A stretch of 64,000 nucleotides of DNA, from contig JAAOMT010000620.1 in assembly GCA_016748015.1 (NCBI GenBank), positions 483,246 to 547,245 of the forward strand. Direction: 5' to 3'. Each line of letters opens with the position of its first letter. Within the stretch, counting starts at the first letter, position 1. The notes under the pieces were generated by a model. The model did not search any database. It was not told where the DNA came from and was given only the letters and a program-made list of their open reading frames with translations. Below, piece by piece: positions 23,395 to 36,359 of the stretch. Made by a program: the position numbers and the translations under genes. This DNA comes from Geosiphon pyriformis (Eukaryota; Glomeromycota; Glomeromycetes; Archaeosporales; Geosiphonaceae).

Positions 23395-25539
23395 ATTTTT
23401 TTCTTTTTAATAACTAAAAAATTAATTTTTGGTTTTAATTTTTAAATTTTTGTACATATTATGTATATGTATTTGTTTTGTTAACAAAATTATTGTTTTT
23501 CTAAAAAATATTTAACTGTATGATATTTTAAATTTAAATTTTTAAAAAAATTAAATTATTTAAAATTAAAAAATAAATTTTGTAAAAATATTTATAAGTA
23601 AATTAAATATAAAAAAAATATTCATAATAAATTTTTCTTTTTTATATTTTTATAACTATATTCAAAGTAAAAAATAGGAAAAAAATAACTTTTTTTATTG
23701 TTTTTAATAATTTTAATACTTAACCTATTTTTTAAAAATAAAAACAGCTAATTAATGCTTTTATAAAATATTTTTTCTAAATAATTTGAATATAAAGCAT
23801 TTTTTTGACATTTAAATAAAAGTTGTTCTGTATTTAAATAATTAATTAAATTCAGTCTTAATGTAATTATTATTATTATTGTTATAAAGAATTTAAAAAA
23901 CGTTTAATAATAAGTTAATAATAAAAATATTTGTTTTTATACCAACTTTTTATTATTATTGTTAAAAAAACAATATTTTGATTTAAAACTTATTTTTTCT
24001 TTTAAAATAAAATAAAATATTGGTCTTTTCGGTTTTTTTGGTGTTTTTACCAACTTTATTACAATTATATCAATTATAATACTTATTTTTAATCTGTTTA
24101 TAAATAATAATTTTTTTATTTTAAATAATAACAATAATAAAATATTTATTAAATTTGGTTTAAATTAATACAGAATTAAATTGCTTAATATTTTAATTAA
24201 TAATTAATTTTTACCAATTTTAAAAGTAAATTAAGTTATGATTTTACATATAACTTTAATTAATTAACTTATTAAATTACTTAATCTTAAAAATTTAATT
24301 AATAAAATAAAAACCAAAATATTTTTTTCTAAAAAAGTTAGTAATTTTAATAATATTTAAAAAACAAAATATTAATTATTAAAATTTTTTTAATGAGTAA
24401 TTTTATTTTGATATTTAATAAAATTGTTAAAATTAATTAATTAAAAATTTGTTATATTTTTATTATTATTTTACAAATATAGTTTAATTATTGTTTAATA
24501 TAATACAACAAATTAAGTATTTTAAATTAAACATAATTTATATACTTGTTATATATAATTTATTAAAACTTTTTTATATAAAATTTGTATTTTAAATATT
24601 TTCAAATATTAATATTAAAATTAAATTTGTTAAATTACTTTTTTTATTATTTTTAAAATTGTAAAAATTTTTTATAATATTTGTTTTGATAATTGTTTTT
24701 TTTATAATTGTTTTTAATAATATTTTATTAAAAGTTTTAGTTAACAATATTAAAATTTACTGGTTTATAATAAAATAATATTGTATATTTTAAGCTTTGT
24801 TTGGTTTTTAATACTGTTTTTACTTGTTAATTAATTCTAATAAAAAATAATAATGTTTAAAATTTTCTTTTTTTAATCAAAAAAATTATTGTTAAATTAT
24901 TTTTTAATTGTATTATTTTTAAAATTAATAATTAAACTTGTTATTTGTTAAATTAAATTATATATTTAATAAAAAACTTTTAAATATCAATATTATTATA
25001 AATATTAAAGTTTAAATTACTTGGTTATTAATTATTAAATTATTTTTTTGGTTTTTTAAATCTTTTTTAAATTTTTTATTATATCTAAAAATTTTAAAAA
25101 ACCAAATCATTAATTTTAAAAAAATATATTTAAAAAAATAATTAATATGAATTTAAATATATTATAAAAAACAATACCATTTTTTTAATTAAAAAAAATA
25201 AAAATTTTAATACTGTTTTTTTTATTAAAATTAATTAAAAAACAAAACAGTTTTAAAAACTTTAAAAATTTGAAATAACAATAATATATTGTTACAAATT
25301 AGTAAATTTTAATTTAATATTAGTAATTTTATTAAAAATTCCAAAAACATTTTTTATATTATTAATTAAAATATTTAAAAAAAAATATTATAAAATATAA
25401 TAACAATAAAAAACAGATTTACTACAACAGTTTTTGTAATATTAAAAGTAATTAGCAAAATTAATTTTAATAATAGTATTTAAAAAAAAAGCTTTATATA
25501 AAAAATTTAATATTGTTTTTAATAAAATAAAAAACTAAA

Positions 25540-25580
25540 TACTTTTTACTTTTTACTTTTTACTTTTTACTTTTTACTTT
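25540..25580. repeat. 7-bp minisatellite (TACTTTT)n
   Basis: About six perfect units of TACTTTT in a row. It lies within featureless AT-rich DNA; no gene is near. Confidence 0.85.
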
Positions 25581-26094
25581 AATTATAATTATAAAAATCA
25601 CAAAAAAAAACTTTAAACCATATTTTTAATTATAATACTTTTTTATTTAATATTAATTTATAAACTATAAATTATTAAAATAATACAACAAAAAAATTTC
25701 TTTTTTTTTATCCCAAATTTTCCAAAAAAATATTTTTATAAAAAAGTTTTTTTTTTCTTTATATTATTTATTAATATTTTATACAATATAAATCTTTTTA
25801 TTTTAAATTTAATAATTACTACAAGTAATATTATAACAAAAAAAAGCCAATTAAAAATATTGTTTTTGGTTTTATTAATAATTTTTTGCAAAAATTAAAA
25901 GTATTAATTAAAAATATTTAATACTTAAATAATAAAATAGATTTAGAATTCAAATTATTTTTAAGTAATAAATTTGAAAGTCACTATTTTTTTAAAATTT
26001 AAAAAAATTACTAAATTAATATTTATTTTTAAAGAAAACATAAATTAAATTATAATATTAATAAAAAAAATTTAAATAAATAATAATCTTAAAA

Positions 26095-26167
26095 ATTAAA
26101 GAAATTATTTAGATTAAACTATAAAAATCAAAGAAATTATTTAGATTAAACTATAAAAATTAAAGAA
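26095..26167. repeat. Tandem duplication of a ~35-bp unit
   Basis: The unit AAAGAAATTATTTAGATTAA plus ACTATAAAAAT(T/C) occurs twice in direct succession, followed by a third partial start AAAGAAATTT. Confidence 0.7.
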
Positions 26168-26482
26168 ATTTTTATAAATATATTTAAGAAATTAATTACT
26201 TTAATTTTGTTTAAATTTGTTTAAGTTGTATTAATTTAATTACAACTTATTAAACTGTAATAAAAGACTATAATAAAAGTTATTTAATTAAACTAAGTTA
26301 ATTTATTAATATTTAAGTAATTTATTTTAATTAAAAAATTATATATATATAATCAAAACTAATATAAATTAAAAATTTTAAAGCTTTGTTATTTATTTTG
26401 CTTATAAATATTATTATATATAATTTTAGTAGTTTTTAAAAAAAAACCAATAAAAAAATTGGTGTTATTAAATTATATATTT

Positions 26483-28772
26483 TTTTATTTAACGCATTTA
26501 ACGAGTGTAGCCCAATCGCTATCTAGTACATAAAACCAAACTAAGAGGCTCAAACTAAACGCGACTCACGCACTTTCTACATGTAACTAGCCATTCAGGC
26601 CAGACAAGGCAACACTACACATCTATAACTACCCGCACACTGCCACTCAGACCAGAAAAGAAACAAAAAGGCTTCCGACGACCAAAGCTAACAGCAAAAG
26701 AATTGGCCAAACCAAGCAATCTCACAACACCGTCAGACAAAACCGAAGACATACCACAAGGGAGCCCAGAAACAACACCAACATCACAGACCAGACCAGT
26801 CTTCTCCATCACCACCCGGTGGCTGGCTCTAGCTAACCATACCTTAGCATGATGTAGACCAACAACAAATCTGACATAATCAACAATCCTAGCAGTGGCC
26901 ACCTTTTTATCCTCAAAAACATCGCAAGCCTCCTCATACCACTCCTCCAGCACAAACCCTTTGCACACCAAAGTGTACAGCCCAACATCAATGGAACATT
27001 GAGACAAAACCCACAACACAGCAGAAGCAGAGGAACCACCAGCCAAAGCTGATCAATGAGCAGAAGCCTCCGCCAAAATCTTACCACGAATGCCAGACTC
27101 ATGAACACAAGTAAAAACGTGGTCAGAGAACTCCACCTCACTGCAAAACAAACACAACACACTAGGGTAACATTTATCATACAACCTCTTCCTAATGGCC
27201 ACCGGCAACCTTCTGTGCACAGCCTTCATAACATAAGTGCAAAGCGATGAGGATGCACGGCTAGTGAACCCAGCAAGCATATGAGAATCAGGATGCCACA
27301 CCTTTGCCGTGACAACCCAGTCTATGCAACCAATCATCGCATCCGGAACTACATCACAACCAGGCCCAGCTTCCCAACGAGCACAACGAATTGATCGAAA
27401 AATATTTCTGACAAAATGACGGGCATTACCAGAAACAGCGACACCCTCAGCAACCAAAAAATGTTCACGCACATTGGCACAAAGAAAAAAGGGAGACCCA
27501 GAGGCAGTTCCAGCAGCCAAGTCAGCTCTCACATTACCAGGAATCCCAGAGTGTCCTTTTACCTTAACCCAACTCACACTAAGATTCTTATTCCTGACCA
27601 AATTGAAAATATGACGCCTTTCCAGCCAGCATTGATTACGGAAATCAGAAGCAACCAAAGACATCTCAGACACACATGTGTCAATGGCAGTCTGGCTGTC
27701 AAGACACAACACCACAGTACTTGAAGAAGGAACACACTCCAAAGCCAAAGCAACAGCCTGTAACTCGGCCATAGTAGATGACAAAAGACCACGAACAGCA
27801 ACACCAATACTCATATCCAAGACCGAAAAGTATGCAGCAGCACCACAGGTGACCTCAGCAGAGCCTGCATTCCTCAAAGACCCATCCGTGAAAACTTCAA
27901 AAGAGCCCTACCAAATGTCATGCAATCCATCTTTAACCGCAGAAAACTCCCCAGACCTCAAAATGTCCAAACCAAGCTTTTCTGCTGAGCCAACAGAACC
28001 AGAAAATGAGTAACCCTGACCTTTCAAAAACTCAGAAGAAACCATGAACCAGTGAGGCACAAGGCCATGTGGATCCAACCTCTTCCAACGACGAAAAGTT
28101 TTCCAATCCAACAAAACACTTTTCTTATCAAAAAGCCGATCACCAAAAGCAACACCAAAACGTTTAAGAGATTTGACCGAATTAAAATACAGAGACTTTC
28201 CAAGAACAGAGGACAACGGGAACCGACCAGGACTACGAAATGCAGTGGGGAGGTTGTTCACCAAAGTAAGCTCATTGCCCAGAAAGATCTTCACCATCCC
28301 AGCCAAAAAATTGTTCACCAGACTAACACGCAACCTGACCAGAAACTGCAAAGGATCTAAAGGAGCCCAACCAAGAATCTGTAGGTCTAAAAACCTATGT
28401 CTAAACAAACGCCCAAGAATGCCAAAAGCATTAAAGAATGCCATCAAAGCAGCAACCTTCCCTTCAGACTGCATCTGTTCAAAAGGCTTTAAGCCATACA
28501 ATGAGGGATGATGCAAAGCAGTGTCAAGAAAATCACAGGGGAGACAGGCCTTGGACCTAAGACCCTTTCTAACCAAGACATCCCACTTGCGACAAACATT
28601 AGATGAGACAAAACTGAACTAAGTACGATAGCTAACAATAGGCTGCAAAACAGCCGACATCAGATACGAGAATTGTTTGTCTGTAATAGCCTTCTTAAGC
28701 ACAACATTGACGAAGAAACGTACATCCACATGAGCCTTGGCAACACTTAGCTTGGAGAGCCCCTCAGTCGAC
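26483..28772 (-). mobile_element. LINE A, 5'-truncated insertion
   Basis: Flanked by a perfect 13-bp target duplication, AAATTATATATTT at 26470-26482 and 28773-28785. On the minus strand the insert starts inside the reverse transcriptase domain (LSTEGLSKLS) and ends with the LINE 3' tail CTCGTTAAATGCGTTAAATAAAA. 5' truncation with an intact 3' end is the hallmark of target-primed reverse transcription. It belongs to the same subfamily as LINE D by RNase H and 3' end sequence. Its GC content is far above the flanks and few codons are damaged, so it is one of the younger insertions. Confidence 0.93.
26615..28770 (-). pseudogene. LINE A ORF2 C-terminal part (RT thumb, RNase H, zinc motif)
   Basis: The frame covers the end of the reverse transcriptase (AITDKQFSYLMSAVLQP), a linker with ALHHPSLYGLKPFEQ and RWKRLDPHGLVPHWF, then RNase H and the C-terminal Cys/His region. 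RNase H keeps its acidic set: VFTDGS near 27873, MAELQAVALALEC near 27770, LDSQTAID near 27710, and VKGHSGIPGNVRADLAAG near 27550. The zinc motif is CLFC...DHVFTC near 27160-27100. Breaks include a TAG in RTQFSF near 28620 (CAG expected), a TAG just before RNase H near 27908 and a frame change near 27050. The end is RVVIDV then stop at 26615. Confidence 0.85.
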
Positions 28773-28785
28773 AAATTATATATTT

Positions 28786-31448
28786 AATATTAAAGTTTAT
28801 TATATAATTATATATTTTAATTTTAAAAAAACTTTAAATTAGATTTAGTATATTTAATAAAATCAATTTTTTTTAGACTAAACTAAATCTAATTTGTTAT
28901 AAAAAATATAAAAAATTTGAATATTTTGTTTTAAAATATAATTTTTTTATCTCTTTTAATAAGTTTTTTAAAAAAATGTTTTTAAAAAAAATCTATTCTT
29001 ATTTGGTTAATATCTATGCTAAAAAAAAGTTTTTATTTTATATTTTGCTGTTTTTAATAACAAATTTTGAATTTAAATAATTTTTTTAATTAAATTTTTA
29101 GTAATAATTTTAAATAAATTCTATTTTTACATAATATTTTTTTTAATAATAATTTTTTTTCAAAAATTTTACAATTGAACAAATTAAAAAAAAGGTTAAA
29201 ACTTATTTTTTATCAGTATTATCAATAAATTTTTTTAGTTTTTAATACAAAAATTACAATATATACTATAAAAATTATTATTAAATCATAAAAAAAAGAC
29301 TTATATTATTATATTAGATTAACAAAATCAGCCAGCAAATAGAAAACAAAAAATTGATAATTAATTTAATAACAACAAAAAAATATAATCTAATTTAATT
29401 ATTTAATTAAAATAAGTACAAAAAAATCTTGGCAAATTAAGAAACATCAATAAAAATTAAGAATTAATATATATAACTTAATAATAATAAATTTTATTAT
29501 GCTTTAAAATTTTTATATGTTTTTATTTATGCAGTTTAATATTTTAAATTTGCAATTATTTTTAGAAATAATTACTAAAAAATATAATTAATTAATCTAT
29601 TTTTAATTATATTACTTATAATTACAATTATTATTATATAATTAAATTTTAAATTTAGTTATTTAAATTAAAATTAATGAAAAAATAATATATTAAGTAA
29701 GCTTATAATTAAATTAATTAAATTAATATATTTAGATAATTTTAATAAAATATGTAAATTTAATATAATTTAACTATATATATAAGTTTTTTATTAGTTC
29801 AAAAAAGTATTAATTTTATAAGCCAACTTTTTATAGTTTTATAATAAGCAATAAGTTTTTTTTTAATATATTTTTCTTTTTTTTTAAGCTTTAAATATTT
29901 GTTATTAATGTTTTAAATATGTTAAATACTTATTATTAATATGTTGAATTTTTTATTATTTTATATTTTTAAATTATGTGTTATTTACATTTTTTATTAT
30001 GTCTTATTTTAATATATAAATTATTAATAAAATTAATTAATTTTATCTTTATTATAGTATTAACCAAATAATAAATTATAAATATAATTTTAACAATAAT
30101 ATTTAAATTATTATAAATTTCTTAATAATTTTTTTATTTTCACTTTTTATAAAACTGGATTTTTAAATATTACATATTTTTAATAATTAATTAAAAATTT
30201 TTTGGTTATAATATTATTAAATTAGTTTTAATTTCTGGTTGGTTATATTTTTTATGCTTTTATAAAATTTGATTATTTTTTTTAGAAATTTTCTATTAAA
30301 GCTGTTTTTTGTTTAAAAATAAATAATAATAACAATATTTTTTTTATTTTAATTAATTAATTATTTTTATTTTTATTCTTCCAAATATTAAAATAATTTA
30401 TATATTTATATATATATTATAATTAATAATTATATATATAGTTATGTATATTATTTAGAAAAAGCATTGTTATTATTAAAAAAATTATTAAATTCATGTT
30501 TTTTTCTTAGTAATATTATATAATATTAATTCTTAAAAGATTAAATATTCTATTTTTTTTTTAAAATACTATTATAAATTAAAGTAACAAACTTATAAAT
30601 AGCAAAAAAATAATTAAAAAAACATATTAAATTGTAAATATTTAATATATATAATCAATTTAAAATTATAATTACTTAATTTTTTCGAAAAATTCAAAAG
30701 TAAAAAAATAATTTGTAATTATTAACAAAATAATAATACTGTTATTATTTTATGTCTTATTTAGTAATTTTTAAAATTAATAACAAGTATTATTGTGTTT
30801 TTTGATTATTTTTTTATTTAATAATTTACAAAAACAAATAATTGCTTTTTAAACTAATTTTAATATTCAAATTAAGAAAAAAAAAATAAAGTATATAAAT
30901 ACTAACAAATAATTTTTTATTTACAAATATTTAAATACTTAAAAATTAAAAATTAAAAAAAAATAAGAAGATAAAAAAAGTATTAAATAGTAATTGTTAT
31001 TTTATTACTTTAATTTTTAATCTGTTTTTTATAGTTAAAAAACTTATTACTTATATAGTTATTTAAAATAATTAATAATCAAATTAGCAAATAAATTAAT
31101 AATTAAGTTATTAATCAAATTAATAATTAGATTAGTAATTAAATTAATAACCAAATTATTAATTAAATTAATAATTATTATTTAAAAATAAAATGACTAA
31201 TTATATAATATTATTAATTAATACATATAATAATTAATAAAAACTATGATTTTTAACTATAATAATACTATTTTTTTTTGGTTTTTAATAACTATTTTTG
31301 ATATAATTTTAAACAATTTTTTTATAATTACAGCTATAAATAAAAACTTATTTGTGTCTTAAGTAATAATTTCAATAATAATAATTTCAAAAAAAATGTT
31401 AATTTCAAAAAGTATTTGAATTTTGTTTAATTAATTCTTTAATAAATA
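28786..31448. other. AT-rich spacer between LINE A and LINE B
   Basis: No gene recognised in 2.7 kb. It contains an irregular tandem array of TTAATAATTAA-like words at about 31070-31180. Confidence 0.6.
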
Positions 31449-31589
31449 GCTTTATAATTTTTTTTTTTATATTTTAATAAGTGAGGTCCAAACGCAACCT
31501 AGTGCTATACATCATACAAATGATCTAAACTAGATGCGAATCATGCGCTTTCTACACATGACCAGCCACTCGGGCCAGTCAGGACTACA

Positions 31590-34500
31590 CTATACACTTA
31601 TATGCACAGAAACCAAATCTCCAATATCTGAAAAAAATGGACAAAATTTACGAAACCCAAAACCAACACCAAATGCTTCAGCCACCTTCAGCAATCTGAC
31701 CACACCAGCCAAAAGCACCTTAGGCAAAGCAGAAACCGAAGCAGGAATGGAGCCATCACTTGGAATCAAACCATGCTTCTCCATAAACACTCGGTGTCTG
31801 GCCCAGACCAACCAAACATCATCCCGAAATGCTAAACAAAACTCATGCACAAAGCTCACAATCCTCTTAGCACCCTCCCTAGAATCTTTAAAGACCGAGA
31901 TAGACTCACGAAACCATTCATCGAAAACAAAACTCTTACACAGAGCAACACTAACTCCAACCTCAGAAACACAAGAAGCTAAGGCCTGTAATACACATAA
32001 AGAAGAGCAAGAAAGGCCAGAAAGAGCCTCCCAAGTTGAAGCATGTGTGCCCAACAAATGAGCACGGCCAACAGCATCCTGAGGACATGAAAAAACATGA
32101 TCCGAGGTCTTAACATCACCACAAAACAGACAGACCACACTGGAGTAACTCCTGTCATATAAATGCTTGCACACAGCAACAGGAAGCCGATGATGGAGAG
32201 CCTTCATAAAGTAAGTACGACATCCTGCCGTGCGCATGGTGGTAAAACTGGATGCCAAGTGAGAATTGGGGTGCCACACCATAGAAGACATAGACCAATT
32301 GACATCAGCACGCAAACTATCATCCATAACACGAGAACCCACTCCAATCTCCCAACGAGCTCAATGAAACGACCGGAAAACATCACGAACAAAGTGTCTA
32401 GAATTACCAGAAACCGCCGTATCATCAGCACATAAAAAACGTTCACTGACTAAATGAGGTAGGCGCCAAGCAGAGCGAGCAGCACCCTTGGCAAGCGCAT
32501 CAGCATGCTCGTTGTCTGAGACATCTGAATGACCTTTCACCTTAACCCAATTCACATCCAAATTCTTTTGATGAATGACGGTGGCAATATGACAACACTC
32601 GATCCAACAGCGGTTCCTGAAATCCGGACAAACCAGCGACGACTCTGACCTACATGCATCTAAAGCAGCCTGGCTATCCAAGAACAAGTCAATCGAATGA
32701 GAAAAAGGAACACACTCAAGGGCCAAAGCTATGGCCTGCAGTTCCGTCAGAGTAGAAGAAACCAAACCAGACACCCCAACACCCAAACCCAAGTTAATGT
32801 TTTCAAAAAAAGCGGCAGCACCTGCTTTCATGTTAGCAGTGCCCAGACCAGAAAGAGACCCATCCGTATACACAGAAAGGTGGACAGCATCAATGGTTGG
32901 CAAAATGTCACGAATCACACCAAAATTATGAGAAAGATGAATATCAGACACAGCTTGACCATCTACCAAAGAAGAACTTGAGGAGAGAGGAACAACACCA
33001 CCAAGAAAGCAAATGGAAAGATCAAACCAGAAAGGGACTGGGCCATGAGGGTCTAGCCTCTTCCAGCGTTTGAAGATACTCCAACTGAAAACATCACCAT
33101 TACGGTCACGAAGCTGTTCCACGAAAGCAATTCTATAACGCCTGAGTGAAGAGATGCACTTGAAAAAACAGGATTTACCAAGAACCAAAGACATAGGAGT
33201 ACCATACCGACGACAAAAAGCACAATCCAGAGAACCTTCCAAAGACAAATCACACCCAGAAAAAATGCGAACTACACCTGCCAAAAAATTATCTGAGGGA
33301 CCAACACCAATACAAACCAGAAACAGCAAAGGATGACGAGAATGCCAGCTGAGAACCTGGAGGTCATGAGACCTATGAGAAAACAAGCGACCCAAGACAC
33401 CAGTAGAATTCGCAAAAGCAACAACGGAGGCCGATTTACTCTCAGCCTGTATCTGTTCGAAAGTTTTTAAATTGTACAAAAAGAGGTGATGAAGTGCATC
33501 ACTGGGGAAATCATGCGGCAACTCAGACTTGGACTTTAAGACCTTGTGAACCAGAGCATCCCATTTACTATAAACACCAACAGAAACGAAACTGAACTGA
33601 GTCCTGTAGCTGATGATAGGGAAAAGAACTGCAGACACCAAATATGCACACTGTTTGTCCGAAATTGCCTTTCTTAAAACAAGATTCGCAAAGAACCGTA
33701 CATCAGCCTGGGCCTTAGCCAAGCTGGGCTTCGAAAGACCTTCAGAAGACAAAAAAATACCCAAATAGTGATGAGATTCCCTTCTCTTGGCAATGAAAAT
33801 AGGTGCCCCACTAATAGTCAAATGAGGATCCAGCACCCGGCAATTGATGGGGATGGCCACCATTTTGTCATTGTTTATAGAAATATCGTTAAACCTAAAA
33901 AACTCACTAGCAACATCAAGGATGCGTTGTGTAGCAGTCTGGCTGCTACCAACCCAGATAGTATTATCGACAAAAGCGCTGGCAGCAAGAAATGAAGACA
34001 GCCCAGCTCGAGGATCCACCCGGCCAGTCCTTGATATGAAATGAGAATTCAACCTGTAACCATACACACTATCCTGTCTCTTGACCTCACACAAAAGTGA
34101 ATCATAAAAAATACGCCAGAGAAGAGGCGAGAAAACTTCCCCTTGATCCAGCCTATCGTGGACACAATACCCATCAGTCAAGCCAAAGTTGGTCATCACT
34201 TTGTTGATGCGACCATTGTGAATACTGCCAAAAAATCTAATAAACCTGTCACACATTTTGATCCTGACTAGACTCCTCCTAAGATGTTCCCAACCAACTG
34301 AGTCATAAGCTTTGCGCATGTCCTGTAAAACCAGCCAAAGTTCACGGTTCTTTTCCAAGGCATTCTTAACCACAGAACCAATAGCAAAAATGGGAGATTG
34401 AGTCATCGTATCCTTCAAAACCGAAAAATTGTCCCCACAAAAAACATCAAAAGTGCTGCAAGCCAGAGAGATCCTATCCGAAAGGATCTTGGAGAGAATC

Positions 34501-36359
34501 TTGCAGGCTATTTCAATTAAAGCTATAAGACGGGTGTTCATGAGAACTCCCTCCCATTCATATGGTTTAGGAATCATCAAAACCCAAGCTTCTCTTCAAA
34601 GCCCAGGGACCGACTCGCCAACCAAACAGAAATTCAAGAGCACCAAAAGCATATCCAAAACAGATTTGTCACAATGTTTCCATAATTCATTGGAGATACC
34701 AGAAAGACCAGCCACTTTTTCATCAGAAAGATCCTTAACAACAGCTAACAACTCATCAAAACTAATCAAACACATGACATCAGAGAAAGCACCATCGAAT
34801 ACGTAATCCAGAGGCCAATATTAACAGGCCCAATCCTCAGATAAGTCAGATACCACCTCACGTTTTCTGGTCCATCCCTTCATAATTTTGTCCACCTTAG
34901 ACTTAACCAAATCAGGCTCTAAAATCAACTCATCTTCTACAACCAAATGATCCAGGACCACCTTGCAAAGAGGACACTCCAAAACACTCCTAATGGTATG
35001 ACCCTTGTTCAGCTCAAAACTCTCTATTCTCTTACCAATAGCTTGCTTGATCAAGGATTCCTCAGCCCGCTTGGATTCCGCTAACTTGAAGGAGCAGTAT
35101 GATTTTCTAGCTTTGGCCAGTGCAGAGCAAATAAGATCAAAATTAGAACCTGAAAGAAACAGAGACTTAACCACTGATGCACCAGGGGAGTCGAGTCTGT
35201 GCCACACCTTCAACAAAGAAGCAAAACCATCACTAGAAGCCAAACATGAAGCCTTGACCAACTTAGAAACCAGCAGCTCCAGCTTGTGAAACCTAGAAGA
35301 AGTCTTGGTGAACACGCCATCAAAACCTTTGAACCATTTTTTTTTAAATGTACTACTCATTGAAAGAACCATAATCTTGTGAACAATGTCTTACATAGCG
35401 TCCACATCTGAAAATTTTACTGCCACACCAAAAGCATCCAAGAACATAGAGACATTAGCAGCTGAGGCATCCCTGAACTCCAACCACTTAGCTTTATTGG
35501 CACTTTTGACGTCAAACTTCCAACGATCTTTATTCACTTGCTTGCAAAGAGAATTCAAACACGTATCCAAGAGCCCACCCAAACCCAAATTCACTGAAAC
35601 AGCTTGATGGTCTGTGTCAAAATGCTCACTGACATTCAAAACCTTACGACGCACTATCGCATTGACAAGACTTGAGAAGACAAACACGTAATCAATTGTT
35701 TTCTTAATGCCCCTAGAATTTTCCCAAGTGGGCATTTTTGCAGCCGGGCTGCCAACTAAAGAATTGACCAGACCCAAATCAAAACATCTTTTGAAACTTG
35801 CACTTTTATGAGAGCCATCTTCATTAAAATCGCCACCGAGAATGATGAAAGAAGATTCGTTGACAGTCTTTGCAATGAGAGAATTGATTTCACCAGCTTG
35901 AGAAAACCGAACCACTGAAGAAGCACCAGCATAAAGCCCCAAAATTGACACAGAAAGTTTACTCTTAAAAAGTAATTTAATGGAAAGGAGCCGACCAGGC
36001 ACCTCAGAAACCTTGCACACATGACGAGCCAAAGAAACATTCATGATAACAGCAACACCCGCATCCAAGTGACCAAAGTCCAAACCAGAAGTGAACACTT
36101 GGACACCGTCGAACTTGTCTGCAATCTATGGACAAACCCTACTCTTTAATTTCATTTCAGTAACAATAGAGACTAAATTGTTCATTTCCTTATGCCACCT
36201 AATAATGTCTTCTTGTTTAACAGGATTGTTCATGCCCCTGACATTGCACGTAGCAACTTTCCAGACTAAACTGCTTATTGAGTAAGAGGTAGAGATACCT
36301 AAAGCGCACCTAAACTGTCCACTTTGGCCGAAAGGCCCAGAACCGTTTCCATTAGACAC
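31590..36359 (-). pseudogene. LINE B ORF2 (APE endonuclease, RT, RNase H), five nonsense codons
   Basis: One continuous frame of 1590 codons overlapping the end of ORF1. Endonuclease: ATCNVRG, VTEMKL, GGDFNEDG, TIDYVF and FDTDHQAV supply the APE catalytic residues. RT: QDMRKAYDSVGW (motif A, near 34340), DQGEVFSPLLW, and the active-site box reads FVDN near 33965 where LINE C has FVDD, so the second catalytic Asp is Asn. RNase H: VYTDGS, LTELQAIALALEC, LDSQAALDAC and VKGHSDVSDNEHADALAKG are intact. Zinc motif: CLFCGDVKTSDHVFSC near 32130. Stops lie at 36126, 35391, 34821, 34596 and 32361 (lower codon base); most are explained by TGG-to-stop, CAA-to-TAA or CGA-to-TGA. Confidence 0.9.

Larger units (their letters stand above)
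22915..26469. other. 3.5-kb AT-rich region without recognised genes
   Basis: Composition is almost pure A/T with homopolymer runs and an (AAT)/(ATT) block near 23367-23395. The short open frame at 23937-24134 is Lys/Ile/Phe-rich and looks like chance. The start of this stretch holds the TVP23 upstream region. I cannot recognise element remnants here by eye. Confidence 0.6.

Noticed and set aside
26615-28576. Long open frames on the plus strand across LINE A (e.g. 27416-27724, 27678-28013, 28173-28511)
   Set aside because: Antisense shadows of the RT/RNase H frame; the composition is Pro/Thr/Lys-rich nonsense without any motif. The same applies to antisense frames over LINEs B to E.
31070-31180. 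A repeat array with a spacer-like look, checked as a CRISPR-like array
   Set aside because: Units are irregular AT-rich words with no constant repeat and spacer length, and the DNA is eukaryotic.
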